Positions 8,435 to 19,353 of a DNA stretch of 64,000 bases are shown in pieces. The position numbers and the translations under genes were made by a program. The notes under the pieces are model-generated. The model had not been told where the DNA came from, searched no databases, and was given only the letters and a program-made list of their open reading frames with translations. The stretch is from Oxalobacteraceae sp. CFBP 8761 (GTDB lineage: Bacteria > Pseudomonadota > Gammaproteobacteria > Burkholderiales > Burkholderiaceae_D), in contig JACYUE010000001.1 in the NCBI GenBank assembly GCA_014841595.1, positions 128,193 to 192,192 on the forward strand. Reading direction: 5' to 3'. Each line of letters starts with the position of its first letter. The first letter of the stretch is position 1.

Positions 8435-9364
8435 ATGTCTCCGATTTCTCCTTCACGCCGACGTCTGCTGGAATCGCTGATGGCCGCTATGGGCGGTCTG
8501 GCCCTGTCATCGGTTCGCGCAGCAACCCCACCCGTGTCCTTGCTCACCCGCCCGATCGCCTCGACCGGTGAACAACTCCCCGTCATTGGCCTTGGCAGCT
8601 GGATCACCTTCAATGTCGGCCGCGACCCGCAAGGCCGCCGCGAATCGGTCGACGTAATGCGCCAGTTCTTCGCCGGTGGCGGCAGGCTGGTCGACTCCTC
8701 ACCCATGTACGGCTCGGCCCAGGATGTGATCGGCGAGGCCGTGCAAACTCTCAAACCCGCGCGGCTGTTTGCAGCCGACAAGGTCTGGGTCAGCGGCGGC
8801 GCGCGTGGCGTGGCGCAGGTCGAGGCGTCGCGCAAGTTGTGGCGCGTGCCGCGCTTCGATCTGCTGCAGGTGCATAACCTGCTGTCGTGGGAAGAGCATT
8901 TGCCAATCCTGCTGGCGATGAAGCGGGACGGGCGGCTGCGCTACGTTGGCATCACCACGTCCGAAGGCCGCCGCCACGCCGAGATCGAGAAAATCATGGC
9001 GTCGCAGCCGATCGACTTCGTGCAGATCTCGTACAACGCGCTCGATCGCGACGTCGAGCAGCGCATCCTGCCGCTGGCGCGCGAGCGCAGGATCGGCGTG
9101 ATCGTCAACCGGCCATTTCGCCAGGGCGACCTGACGCAGGCGCTGGCCGGCAAGCCGTTGCCGGGGTGGGCGGCCGATATCGGCTGCACGACGTGGGCGC
9201 AGGCGCTGCTCAAGTTTATTGTTTCGCATCCGGCCGTCACGTGCGCGATTCCGGCCACGTCCAGCGTCGCGCATGTGCGCGAAAATCTGCTGGCCGGCAC
9301 CGGTCGCATGCCGGACGAGGCGCTGCGCAAGCGCATCGCGCAGGATGTCGAAAGGCTGGCATGA
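8435..9364 (+). CDS. Tat-exported aldo/keto reductase
   Basis: The product is a 309-aa NADPH-type aldo/keto reductase. The N-terminus SPSRRRLLESL followed by a hydrophobic stretch to about residue 30 is a twin-arginine signal, so the folded enzyme is probably exported to the periplasm. The catalytic tetrad is visible: Asp87, Tyr92 (DSSPMYGSA), Lys116 and His147 (LLQVHNLLSW). Substrate is unknown. Its stop codon overlaps the start of the next gene by 4 bp (ATGA), so the two are translationally coupled. An aldo/keto reductase needing NADPH outside the cytoplasm is odd; cofactor may be loaded before export. Confidence 0.85.
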   Translation: MSPISPSRRRLLESLMAAMGGLALSSVRAATPPVSLLTRPIASTGEQLPVIGLGSWITFNVGRDPQGRRESVDVMRQFFAGGGRLVDSSPMYGSAQDVIGEAVQTLKPARLFAADKVWVSGGARGVAQVEASRKLWRVPRFDLLQVHNLLSWEEHLPILLAMKRDGRLRYVGITTSEGRRHAEIEKIMASQPIDFVQISYNALDRDVEQRILPLARERRIGVIVNRPFRQGDLTQALAGKPLPGWAADIGCTTWAQALLKFIVSHPAVTCAIPATSSVAHVRENLLAGTGRMPDEALRKRIAQDVERLA

Positions 9365-10053
9365 GCGAGTGGTGGACGTATTCGCTGTCCGATTTTTTGA
9401 TGTTTTCAAGCCGCAGCTACTACCGGCTTATCGAGAGCTACAACACCGCCATCTGGCCTGCGCATCTGCTGGCGCTGGTGGTGGGCGTCATCGTGATCGG
9501 CGCCATCGTGCGGCCACGCCAGCACCTTCAACGATCAGCGGCGCTGGTGCTGGCCGCCGCCTGGGGCTGGGTCGCCTGGGCGTATCATCTGGAGCGCTAT
9601 GCCGAGATCAACACCGCAGCGCCGTATTTTGCTGCGGCGTTTGCCGTGCAGGCGCTGTTACTGTGCTGGCTCGCGTACAGGCCAGCTAACGTAGCTAACG
9701 CAGCGCCAGCACCGCAACCTCTAACACTCGGTCTTTCTGGCCTGGCCATCTGCGCCTATCCCTTGCTGGCACTAGCTCGTGACAACGGCACATGGCGCCA
9801 GGCAGAAGTCTTCGGCATCGTCCCCGATCCCACGGTCGCCGCCACCCTGGGCGTGCTGCTCGCATGGCGTGCCCCTGCAATCTTCTGGCTGATCCCGGTG
9901 AGCTGGTGCCTGGTCAGCGGCGCGACACTGATGGAGTTGAAGATCAACCATGCATGGCTGCTACCGGCGCTCGCATTGACAGCCGTACTTGCCCGAGTCA
10001 TGCGCAGCAAAACACCGCACGACCTTAACTCGACAGCAAATCTCCGATCCTGA
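9361..10053 (+). CDS. DUF6064-like multi-pass membrane protein
   Basis: The product is a 230-aa hydrophobic protein with about six membrane segments. The start MSEWWTYSLSDFLMFSSRSYY resembles the DUF6064 family, whose function is not known to me. The start codon overlaps the reductase stop (ATGA), suggesting coupled expression. The 3' end overlaps the convergent hydrolase gene by 29 bp. Family assignment is from memory and should be treated as likely rather than certain. Confidence 0.7.
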   Translation: MSEWWTYSLSDFLMFSSRSYYRLIESYNTAIWPAHLLALVVGVIVIGAIVRPRQHLQRSAALVLAAAWGWVAWAYHLERYAEINTAAPYFAAAFAVQALLLCWLAYRPANVANAAPAPQPLTLGLSGLAICAYPLLALARDNGTWRQAEVFGIVPDPTVAATLGVLLAWRAPAIFWLIPVSWCLVSGATLMELKINHAWLLPALALTAVLARVMRSKTPHDLNSTANLRS

Positions 10054-11140
10054 ACGAGTCCGTCCCGGCCACTTTACAGACGTGCATCCCGCGCAGCAGA
10101 TGCCGGTGCGCCGTGCAGGCAAACAGCAACCCCGGCCGGCTCGCCGCCACCGGCGTGACCTGCCCGCTGACCGGATTGACGATGTCCGCAATCGGCTCGC
10201 CCGCCTCGACCCGGTCCCCCAGCGTCTTGCGCAGCACGAGCACGCCCGCATGCGGCGCGGTCAGCGGTTCGACGGCGTCGAGCGGTGTCGGCGCGCAGGC
10301 GTAGGCGGGCATGTTGCCAACCGGGATGTCCAGCACGCCCTGGTGTGCCAGATAGCGCAGCAGCGCGTCGGCATCCTTGCGCGCGTAGTCGTAACTGACG
10401 TCGTTCTCGCCTCGCAGTTCGACGGTGACGGCCACGCAGGCCGGCGGAATCGCAGCATCCGGATAGTGACGCGCGAGGTCCCACCACAGGCGGCCGCACG
10501 CTTCGTCGAACGGCTCGCCGCCCGATTCGGTCGCCACCAGCAGCACGCGCGCTTCCATCAGCGCGGCCAGCGGCAGCACTGCCTCGACCAGCGGCGTGCC
10601 CGCGTACATGTGCAGCACCGCCTCGGTGTCGCAGTGCAGGTCGAGCATGATGTCGGCGTCGATCGCCATCGTGAGCAGCGTCTTCTTGAGCGCGGAGGTT
10701 GCATTGCCAGGCTCCCAGCTGGCCACCGAGCGCCGTGCATGCTCGCGGATCAGCGCGACGTTGGCGGCGGCGTCCTGCCCGAGCTGGCCATCGACTGCCG
10801 CCATCACATCCTGCGCCACGTGGCGGTAGGCGCGATTGAAGTTGGTGCCGGTCGCCAGGTCGTAGCGCCCGAACGGCGCGCCGTGAATCACCTGCGCCAG
10901 CCCGATCGGATTGGCCACCGGCACCAGGATCACCTCGCCCTTGATGCGGCCTTCGGCATCCAGCCGCTCGAGTTCCTGGCGCAGCACGTGCGCGACCAGC
11001 ATGGCCGGCACTTCGTCCGCGTGCAGCGAGGCCTGGATATAGACCTTCTTGCCGCTGCCCGGCGCGCCGTAATGGAACGAGGTCAGGTTGACGGCGGCGA
11101 TATGCTCGTCGGTGGCGATCGGGTGTTTCGTGGAATGCAT
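10025..11140 (-). CDS. Succinylglutamate desuccinylase/aspartoacylase-family zinc hydrolase
   Basis: The product is a 371-aa M14-like amidohydrolase. Zinc ligands are visible as His40 and Glu43 in ASLHADEVP and His169 in DLHCDTEA. The core domain is followed by a C-terminal beta-rich segment (roughly 290-371) seen in the larger AstE/AspA-like members. It would cleave an N-acyl amino acid or similar amide in the cytoplasm; no arginine-catabolic neighbours are present, so AstE itself is unlikely. Converges with the DUF6064 gene. A partly peptidase-like role cannot be excluded. Confidence 0.8.
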   Translation of the reverse strand: MHSTKHPIATDEHIAAVNLTSFHYGAPGSGKKVYIQASLHADEVPAMLVAHVLRQELERLDAEGRIKGEVILVPVANPIGLAQVIHGAPFGRYDLATGTNFNRAYRHVAQDVMAAVDGQLGQDAAANVALIREHARRSVASWEPGNATSALKKTLLTMAIDADIMLDLHCDTEAVLHMYAGTPLVEAVLPLAALMEARVLLVATESGGEPFDEACGRLWWDLARHYPDAAIPPACVAVTVELRGENDVSYDYARKDADALLRYLAHQGVLDIPVGNMPAYACAPTPLDAVEPLTAPHAGVLVLRKTLGDRVEAGEPIADIVNPVSGQVTPVAASRPGLLFACTAHRHLLRGMHVCKVAGTDSFRIGDLLSS

Positions 11141-11206
11141 GGACAGACTCCGGCAAGCTGGGTGAAGACGCGATTATGGCCGATCCGGACGGCGCAGCGC
11201 GTCGGC

Positions 11207-11212
11207 TATAAT
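11207..11212 (+). promoter_or_regulatory. -10 element of trmB
   Basis: TATAAT lies 44 bp before the chosen trmB start. An in-frame ATG at 11211 falls inside this hexamer and therefore cannot be the real start. No good -35 is visible. Confidence 0.5.
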
Positions 11213-11255
11213 GACAGCCGCATTTTCCTCTTCACTTTCTTCGTCCCCACATCCC

Positions 11256-11975
11256 ATGTCTCTTGATAAGCCCAACAATGGCCCGGCGCGGTCCATGCTG
11301 TACGATCCCACCGAACACCGCATCCGCAGTTTTGTCACGCGTGCGGGCCGGCTGTCGACCGCGCAGGCGCGGGCCTTCGATGAACTGGGCCCCAAGTTCC
11401 TGATCGGGTACAAGAAAGAACCGCTCGACGTCGCGCAGGCCTTCGGCCGCACCGCGCCGGTGATCCTGGAAATCGGCTTCGGCATGGGCGACACCACTGC
11501 ACATATCGCCAAGCTGATGCCCGAGAAGGACTTCATCGGCGTCGAAGTACACACGCCTGGCGTCGGCAGCCTGCTCAAGCAGATCGGCGAGCAGGACATC
11601 GCCAACCTGCGCCTGATCCAGCACGACGTGTTCGAGGTGCTGAATCACATGATCGCCGATGGCTCGCTCGACGGCGTGCACGTGTTCTTCCCCGACCCAT
11701 GGCACAAGGCGCGCCACAACAAGCGCCGCCTGATCCAGCCGGCATTCGTCAAGCTGCTGTGCCAGAAGCTGGCCCCTGGCGGCTACCTGCACCTGGCAAC
11801 CGACTGGGAAGACTACGCGGTGCAGATGCTGGAAGTCTTGAGCGCCGAGCCCGAACTGACCAATACCGCCGACGGCTACGCGCCGCAGCCGGCTTACCGT
11901 CCGCTGACCAAGTTCGAGAACCGCGGCATCAAGCTCGGTCACGGCGTCTGGGATCTGGTCTTCACCCGCAAATAA
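11256..11975 (+). CDS. trmB: tRNA (guanine-N7-)-methyltransferase
   Basis: The product is a 239-aa SAM-dependent methyltransferase that makes m7G46 in the variable loop of tRNAs. The SAM site is [10 protein letters not shown], and the family signature [16 protein letters not shown] carries the tRNA-binding basic residues. The C-terminal [18 protein letters not shown] is typical of TrmB. I use ATG 11256 because the earlier in-frame ATG overlaps the TATAAT box. It is divergent from the aspartoacylase-like gene. Confidence 0.93.
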   Translation: MSLDKPNNGPARSMLYDPTEHRIRSFVTRAGRLSTAQARAFDELGPKFLIGYKKEPLDVAQAFGRTAPVILEIGFGMGDTTAHIAKLMPEKDFIGVEVHTPGVGSLLKQIGEQDIANLRLIQHDVFEVLNHMIADGSLDGVHVFFPDPWHKARHNKRRLIQPAFVKLLCQKLAPGGYLHLATDWEDYAVQMLEVLSAEPELTNTADGYAPQPAYRPLTKFENRGIKLGHGVWDLVFTRK

Positions 11976-12054
11976 GCCACATCGTCGCTCGTGCCTGTCT
12001 TCTCGTCGTTCGTCGCCCGTTGCTGTGCGCAGGCGCAGTAGTTTCCTAGACTGA

Positions 12055-12078
12055 TCTCGTTGCTATACATTGACGAGA
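12055..12078 (+). promoter_or_regulatory. Extended -10 promoter flanked by an inverted repeat
   Basis: TCTCGT (12055-12060) and ACGAGA (12073-12078) are perfect inverted arms around TGCTATACATTG, which holds an extended -10 (TGC-TATACA). It lies 13-20 bp before the histidine kinase start. The arrangement looks like a repressor or activator site on the promoter of the two-component pair, or a leader hairpin. Confidence 0.45.
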
Positions 12079-12090
12079 ACGGAGGACACC

Positions 12091-13305
12091 ATGTGGGCAG
12101 GGATCGCGAAGTGGTACCGGCAGTGGGAGCAGGAACAACTGGCAGTGCTGCAGGACCCGGCGCTGGCGCGCCAGGCGCCCTTTGGTTACCGCCGCTATGT
12201 CGCCTGCAAGCTGGCAGCGCTGCCGCTCCGCGAGCGCCAGGAGTTGTACCGGTTTTCCGTCTATTGGCGTGGACCCCGGGTATGGCTGGCACTAGCCTCG
12301 CTGTGCCTCGTGCTGTCCGTGCTCGGATTGCTGCTCCATCTGGCCTTCATGCCTGCCGCCCCATGGTGGAAGACGGTTGTTGCGGCCAATACGATCGGGC
12401 TGGCACTGTCGGCATCATTCGCGGGGGTCTGGTTCAACTACCGGAAGATCGCGCGCGCCAAGCTCAGGGCGCTGGCCTCAATGGTTGGCCTCGGAGCGAT
12501 CGGTGGCCTGTTCGGGACCCTCATCGTTACGGTAAGCCGTGGCAAGCCATGGCAGGAACTGATCGATGATCTGCCACGCACGTTGATGCTGGTGACGGGT
12601 GCCGCAACGGTGCTGATCGCAGCACCGTCGATCGTGCTCGCTGTACTGCGCAACCGGCACTACGAAACTGCGAATGCCCAACTCCAGCGCGATGCCGAAC
12701 AGGCGCGCCTGGCCCGCGAACTGAGCGAAACCCAGCTGCGCCTGTTGCGCGCCCAGATCGAACCGCACTTCCTGTTCAATACCCTCGGCGCCGTGCAGCA
12801 ACTGGCACAAGAGAAAGCGCCGCGCGCCGCCGAACTCACGGCGCACCTGATCGATTTCCTGCGCGCCAGCATGAGCGACATGCGCTGCGAGCAGGTGAGC
12901 CTTGCCACCGAATTCGGTCTGGTCGAATCGTACCTGGCCGTGATGCAGATCCGGATGGGCGAGCGCCTGCGGTTCCGGATCGACCTCCCTACCAGCCTGG
13001 CCGCCACCCAGGTCCCCAGCATGCTGGTACTGACCCTGGCCGAGAACGCGATCAAGCACGGCATCGAGCCGTCGCTGCGCGGCGGCGCCATCACCGTCAC
13101 CGCCCACGAAGACGCCGACCGGATCCGCATCGCGGTGCACGACAGCGGCGTGGGCATGAGCGACACGCCCGGCAACGGCACGGGCCTGGAGAATGTGCGC
13201 AGTCGTCTGCGCCTGGCCTATGGCGAGAGCGCCAGCCTGGTGCTGAGCGAAGCCGAACCGGGCCTGCTGGCCGAACTCTTCATCCCCCGCAAGGACGCGC
13301 AATGA
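12091..13305 (+). CDS. LytS-type sensor histidine kinase
   Basis: The product has 404 aa. Four hydrophobic segments (about 64-88, 93-115, 128-148 and 164-186) form a membrane sensor without a recognisable ligand domain. They are followed by a His_kinase domain (His226 in IEPHFLFNT) and an HATPase domain (ENAIKHGIEPS, GVGMSDTPGNGTGLENV). Start ATG 12091 follows GGAGG; an upstream TTG was rejected. Its stop overlaps the response regulator start (ATGA). Signal unknown. Confidence 0.9.
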   Translation: MWAGIAKWYRQWEQEQLAVLQDPALARQAPFGYRRYVACKLAALPLRERQELYRFSVYWRGPRVWLALASLCLVLSVLGLLLHLAFMPAAPWWKTVVAANTIGLALSASFAGVWFNYRKIARAKLRALASMVGLGAIGGLFGTLIVTVSRGKPWQELIDDLPRTLMLVTGAATVLIAAPSIVLAVLRNRHYETANAQLQRDAEQARLARELSETQLRLLRAQIEPHFLFNTLGAVQQLAQEKAPRAAELTAHLIDFLRASMSDMRCEQVSLATEFGLVESYLAVMQIRMGERLRFRIDLPTSLAATQVPSMLVLTLAENAIKHGIEPSLRGGAITVTAHEDADRIRIAVHDSGVGMSDTPGNGTGLENVRSRLRLAYGESASLVLSEAEPGLLAELFIPRKDAQ

Positions 13306-14051
13306 CAGTCACGATTCTGGTCGCCGAAGACGAACCGCTGATGCGCGAGCGCCTGCTCGGCATGCTGGCGCTGGCCTGGCCCGACGCGCAGGTGATCGCG
13401 GCGGTCGACAATGGCCTCGATGCCTGGGACGCCTATCTGGAGCACGCGCCGCGCGTGGTATTTCTGGATATCCGCATGCCCGGCCTGTCGGGCCTGGAAG
13501 TGGCCGAGCGTATCGGCCGTCAGGCGCACGTGGTGTTCGTCACCGCCTATGACCAGTACGCCGTCGATGCGTTCGACGCGGGCGCGGTCGATTATCTGCT
13601 CAAGCCCATCCAGCCGGGGCGCCTGGATAAAGCGCTGGCGCGGCTGCGCGAAAAACTCGACAGCCAGCCGATGGATGTGAGCGCAGTCGTCCGGCAGGTC
13701 AAGGCGGCGTCGCCCGCGCCAGCACGCGAAAAATTGAAATGGCTGAAAGCCAGCGTGGGCAAGCAGATCCGCCTGATCGACGTCGAGGAGGTGCTGTTCT
13801 TCCAGGCCGATACCAAGTACACGCGCGTGGTGCTGGAAGGGTCGGAGGCGCTGGTGCGCATCCCGCTGAAGGATTTATTGGGCGGACTCGATGCCGACCG
13901 TTTCTGGCAGATCCATCGCGGCACGGTCGTGAAGGTGACGGCGATCCGCGCCGCCGAGCGCATCGACGCCGAGCGCATGCAGGTGCTGCTGCGCGGCAGC
14001 AGCGAAGTGCTGCCCGTCAGCCGCAGTTTCACGCATCTGTTTCGCGAATAG
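13302..14051 (+). CDS. LytTR-family response regulator
   Basis: The product has 249 aa: a receiver domain (acidic pocket ED near residues 9-11, phospho-acceptor Asp56 in VVFLDIRMPG, Lys101 in YLLKP), a linker, then a LytTR DNA-binding domain from about residue 145 (KQIRLIDVEEVLFFQADTKYT ending in LPVSRSFTHLF). It is translationally coupled to the kinase by a 4-bp overlap. Its 3' end is 3 bp from the convergent recQ stop. Targets cannot be told from the window. Confidence 0.92.
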   Translation: MTVTILVAEDEPLMRERLLGMLALAWPDAQVIAAVDNGLDAWDAYLEHAPRVVFLDIRMPGLSGLEVAERIGRQAHVVFVTAYDQYAVDAFDAGAVDYLLKPIQPGRLDKALARLREKLDSQPMDVSAVVRQVKAASPAPAREKLKWLKASVGKQIRLIDVEEVLFFQADTKYTRVVLEGSEALVRIPLKDLLGGLDADRFWQIHRGTVVKVTAIRAAERIDAERMQVLLRGSSEVLPVSRSFTHLFRE

Positions 14052-14053
14052 CG

Positions 14054-15898
<1,845 letters not shown>

Positions 15899-15956
15899 AC
15901 GTTCAATGTCGGACAGAGTGTTCAAGCTGTGTGTTGGACCGGCTGATGCTGCAAGT

Positions 15957-16790
15957 TTAGTCCGCCCAGGTAAGCAGATCGAATTGGGCGGTCACGAGAA
16001 TCAGGATACCGAATACGATACGGTACCAGGCGAAGATCGTGAAGTCGTGCGTACTGATGTAGCGCAGGAGCCAGCGCACGCACAGGAATGCGGAAATAAA
16101 CGCTGAGAAAAAGCCCAGGCTAAACAGCGGCACATCGGCCATCGACAGCAGGTCGCGCTCCTTGGCGATCGAGTAGACCGTGGCGCCCAGCATCGTCGGC
16201 ATGGCCAGGAAGAACGAGAATTCGGTGGCCGCCTTGCGCGACAGGCCGAACAGCATGCCGCCAATGATCGTCGAACCCGAACGGCTGGTGCCGGGGATCA
16301 GCGCGAAGGCTTGCGCGAAGCCGACCTTGAGCGCATCGAGCATGCTCATGTCGTCGACCGTCTCGACCCGCGCGGCCTTCGGATTCTGGCGGTTGCGGTG
16401 TTCGACCCACAGGATGACGATACCGCCGAGCACCAGAGCAACGGCCACGGGAATCGGGTGGAACAGCACTTCGGTAATGGCCGCGCTGAACAGCACGCCA
16501 GCAATCGCGGCAGGGAAGAATGCAATCACGACATTGCGCGCAAAGCGCTGCTGGACGGGATCGGCACCCAGTCCGGCGAACACCTTCGCGATGCGCGCAC
16601 GGTATTCCCAGACCACGGCCAGCATGGCGCCGGCCTGGATGACAATCTTGAAAACAGTTGCCTTGGTACCCGTGAAATCGAGCAAGCTGCCCATCAGGAT
16701 CAGGTGGCCGGTCGACGAAATCGGAAGGAATTCAGTGAAACCCTCGACCAGGCCCATGATGATTGCCTTAATGGCTAGAACGATATCCAT
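15957..16790 (-). CDS. uppP: Undecaprenyl-diphosphate phosphatase
   Basis: The product is a 277-aa inner-membrane enzyme (BacA/UppP family) that recycles undecaprenyl pyrophosphate, the carrier lipid for peptidoglycan and O-antigen, and gives basal bacitracin resistance. The two active-site motifs are [14 protein letters not shown] (residues 16-29) and [10 protein letters not shown]. About eight membrane segments are visible. It lies upstream of recQ on the same strand with a 58-bp gap. Confidence 0.95.
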   Translation of the reverse strand: MDIVLAIKAIIMGLVEGFTEFLPISSTGHLILMGSLLDFTGTKATVFKIVIQAGAMLAVVWEYRARIAKVFAGLGADPVQQRFARNVVIAFFPAAIAGVLFSAAITEVLFHPIPVAVALVLGGIVILWVEHRNRQNPKAARVETVDDMSMLDALKVGFAQAFALIPGTSRSGSTIIGGMLFGLSRKAATEFSFFLAMPTMLGATVYSIAKERDLLSMADVPLFSLGFFSAFISAFLCVRWLLRYISTHDFTIFAWYRIVFGILILVTAQFDLLTWAD

Positions 16791-16973
16791 GGTGTTTTTG
16801 TGCTGTGGAAGTGAACTGTGGGAGGTACATGCGAGGGGGCAAAGCTTACCATGAGCGCGGGGGCTGCCGTTGGGCTAACTGAACCGTACGAGCTGCCGCG
16901 GATGGCATCGGGGCTGTTTTAATCTCGCTGTAAAGATGTGTCATGCGTAAAAACGCGTGCTACACTCAAAGCC

Positions 16974-17381
16974 ATGAGTCTTTTTCTTGTCCTCATTCTT
17001 GCTGCGCTGGCCTGGGTAGCATTTCATGATTGGCAGTTGCCCAACGCCCTGCGTTACCGGCCTTTCCAGGGCCGGGCGTGGCGTAGTTCTTTCCCTTCCG
17101 CATCCCGCAAGGACATCCGCGATTTCCTCGCCGTGTGTGGCTCGGCCTGCGCCTTTGGCGCTTGCGACCGGTTGCATTTGCGCCCTGACGACCCGGTACT
17201 CAATGTCGTGCGCGCCGCCAGGCCAACGCGCTGGATGCCCGACGCCACCGACATCGAACCGCTGGCACGCGCAGTGCGCGAACGCTATGGTGTCTTGCTG
17301 AGCGACATCTGGCACGACGGCCTGACGCTCGGCGGGTTGTTCCAGCGCGTGCAACAGGCCCGCGGCAAGCCAGCGGTCTAA
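16974..17381 (+). CDS. Small membrane-anchored protein of unknown function
   Basis: The product has 135 aa: one N-terminal hydrophobic segment (residues 2-17) followed by a soluble domain with two close cysteines (VCGSACAFGAC) and an acidic C-terminal half. I do not recognise the family. ATG 16974 is preferred over an upstream GTG because it places the hydrophobic segment at the N-terminus. Convergent with the YkgJ-like gene, 10 bp apart. Confidence 0.65.
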   Translation: MSLFLVLILAALAWVAFHDWQLPNALRYRPFQGRAWRSSFPSASRKDIRDFLAVCGSACAFGACDRLHLRPDDPVLNVVRAARPTRWMPDATDIEPLARAVRERYGVLLSDIWHDGLTLGGLFQRVQQARGKPAV

Positions 17382-17391
17382 GTCACCGCGT

Positions 17392-17676
17392 TTACACGGA
17401 CTCCGGCGCCGTCAGCCGTTCCAGTTCACTCAACCAGATCATCGCCTGCGCGCGGGTATCGCCACACATCTCGTGTGACGGTTGCAGCCCGCCGCAAAAG
17501 GCCGGCCGCTCGGGTTGCCCGAAGATGCGGCAGCGCTCGTCCTCTCCCAATTGCACGCAACGTACGCCTGCCGGCTTGCCATTGGGCATGCCGGGGATCG
17601 GACTGGTGATCGACGGGGCGGTGCAGCAGGCGCCGCATTGCGGCCGGCACTGGAAGGGGGCGGGAGTGGACAGCAT
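17392..17676 (-). CDS. YkgJ-family cysteine cluster protein
   Basis: The product is a 94-aa protein with the CxxxCGxCC pattern (CRPQCGACC) near the N-terminus and further cysteines at VRCVQLG, RCRIFG, AFCGG and EMCGD. This is the metal or Fe-S cluster binding pattern of the YkgJ/UPF0153 group. Its role is unknown. It is divergent from the TetR regulator. Confidence 0.85.
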   Translation of the reverse strand: MLSTPAPFQCRPQCGACCTAPSITSPIPGMPNGKPAGVRCVQLGEDERCRIFGQPERPAFCGGLQPSHEMCGDTRAQAMIWLSELERLTAPESV

Positions 17677-17740
17677 GGCGTTTGAAAAGTAGCAGACCGC
17701 GAGTATACAACGGACCGCGACGCCAGCATCAGATGATGCA

Positions 17741-17778
17741 TTGACTACTTATTGTGGCTAAATATAATATATTTTTAG
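17741..17778 (+). promoter_or_regulatory. TetR-gene promoter with overlapping AT-rich palindrome
   Basis: -35 TTGACT (17741-17746), 16-bp spacer, -10 TATAAT (17763-17768). The palindrome CTAAATATA-ATA-TATTTTTAG (17758-17778, arms match 8 of 9) covers the -10 and is a good candidate for the operator through which the TetR protein controls itself. A second possible promoter is TTGACG (17794-17799) with TATATT (17818-17823). Confidence 0.6.
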
Positions 17779-17855
17779 TTACGCAGCGGTCGCTTGACGG
17801 CAGCAACATGACGGGTCTATATTGGTTGTTCCTTAGATAATTTCTGAGTGGGAAA

Positions 17856-18506
17856 ATGGACTGCCAAACAGACAGCAAGCCACGTTGGGAACGTCGCAAG
17901 GAAGCGCGGCCGCAAGAGCTGCTCTCGGCTGCCGTCGAGCTGTTCGTCGAGCGCGGCTTTGCCTCCACCCGCCTGGAAGACGTGGCCAAGCGCGCCGGTG
18001 TCTCCAAGGGCACCTTGTATCTGTATTACACCAACAAGGAAGATCTGTTCAAGGCCGTCGTACGCCAGAGTATCGTGCCGATGCTGGGGCAGGCCGAAAT
18101 CTCGGTCGCTGAATTTGAAGGCCATAGCGCCGACCTGCTGCGCAGCGTGATCCTGTCGTGGTGGCATCGGGTGGGTGCGACCAAGGCGTCCGGCATTAGC
18201 AAGCTGATCTTTGCTGAAGCCGATAATTTCCCTGAACTGGCGCGCTTTTACCAGACAGAAGTCATGAGCCGCGGCATGCGCATGATCTCCAGCATGCTCG
18301 AGCGCGGCGTGCAGCGCGGCGAGTTTCGCGCGATCGATATTCCCCAGACCACCCAGGTTTTGATCGCGCCGATGCTGATGCTGTCCACCTGGAAACACAC
18401 CATCGCCCCGTGCGAGCGCTGCGACCTGCATCCCGAAGCCTTCCTCGACGCCTTCCTCGACATCACCCTCAATGGCCTCGTGCCGGCTGGCCAACCGGCC
18501 CGCTGA
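17856..18506 (+). CDS. TetR/AcrR-family transcriptional regulator
   Basis: The product has 216 aa. The N-terminal TetR helix-turn-helix is clear (AAVELFVERGFASTRLEDVAKRAGVSKGTLYLYYTNKEDLF, residues about 24-65) and is followed by an all-helical ligand domain. It lies three genes before tolC, so efflux control is possible but unproven. A palindrome over its own promoter suggests autoregulation. Confidence 0.9.
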   Translation: MDCQTDSKPRWERRKEARPQELLSAAVELFVERGFASTRLEDVAKRAGVSKGTLYLYYTNKEDLFKAVVRQSIVPMLGQAEISVAEFEGHSADLLRSVILSWWHRVGATKASGISKLIFAEADNFPELARFYQTEVMSRGMRMISSMLERGVQRGEFRAIDIPQTTQVLIAPMLMLSTWKHTIAPCERCDLHPEAFLDAFLDITLNGLVPAGQPAR

Positions 18507-18689
18507 ACGCCCGTTCACGCCAGGGACGGTTTTCTGGCGTTCATCCCCTCCAAACTGCAGACTGTCGCAATTTTCCTCTGGGGAAGGCGTGCGTCGATAA
18601 GATGTGCCTCGAGATACCTATTCAGGTAGGTTCCAGCACCGTTCACGGATTAGAATATCGGATTGTTTATTTTTCCACCGAGAACTGAA

Positions 18690-19343
18690 ATGAATATCGA
18701 ACAAGCCCGCTTCAATATGATCGAACAGCAGATCCGTCCTTGGAATGTGCTGGACCAGGACATCCTCGACCTGCTGCACGTGGTCAAGCGTGAACAATTC
18801 GTGCCACAGGCCTACCAGAACCTGGCATTTGCCGATACCGAAATCCCGCTGCCGGGCGGTGAAGCCATGCTCAATCCGAAGGTCGAAGCGCGCATGGCGC
18901 AAGAGGCTGGCGTCAAGCAGGGCGACAACGTGCTGCAGATCGGCACCGGTTCGGGCTACCTGGCAGCGCTGCTGGCAAGCAAGGCGCGTCACGTGACGAG
19001 CGTTGAAATCCTGCCGGAAACCGCCGCCCAGGCCAAGCAGAACCTCGACGCTGCCGGCATCACCAATGTGGCGGTCGAAGTGGGCAATGGCGCGCAGGGC
19101 TGGGCGACCGGCACCGATTACGACGTGATCGTCGTGTCGGGCGCACTGCCGCTGCTGCCGGAGTCGCTGATCAAGCAACTGAAAATCGGTGGCCGCATGA
19201 TCGCGATCGTCGGCACTGCGCCGGCCATGACGTGCCAGCGGATCACCCGCACCTCGGCCACCGCGCATGAGGCGGTCACCGTGTTCGAAACCGTCGCCAA
19301 GCCGCTGACGGGCGCAACGAAGCCGTCCGGTTTCACGTTCTGA
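18690..19343 (+). CDS. pcm: Protein-L-isoaspartate O-methyltransferase-family protein
   Basis: The product is a 217-aa class I methyltransferase with the PCMT fold: MIEQQIRPWNVLD at the N-terminus, the SAM loop VLQIGTGSGYLAALLA, and VTSVEI after it. Members in this genomic position are usually annotated as isoaspartyl methyltransferase, but repair activity for this subgroup is not shown by the sequence. A TAGAAT -10 lies at 18651-18656. Seven bases separate the stop from GTG 19351 of the next gene. ATG 18690 fits the family N-terminus better than an upstream in-frame start. Confidence 0.8.
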   Translation: MNIEQARFNMIEQQIRPWNVLDQDILDLLHVVKREQFVPQAYQNLAFADTEIPLPGGEAMLNPKVEARMAQEAGVKQGDNVLQIGTGSGYLAALLASKARHVTSVEILPETAAQAKQNLDAAGITNVAVEVGNGAQGWATGTDYDVIVVSGALPLLPESLIKQLKIGGRMIAIVGTAPAMTCQRITRTSATAHEAVTVFETVAKPLTGATKPSGFTF

Positions 19344-19353
19344 GGACGCTGTG

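Noticed and set aside
11211..11255. Earlier ATG start for trmB
   Set aside because: The ATG is part of the TATAAT -10 box, so it would not be in the mRNA.
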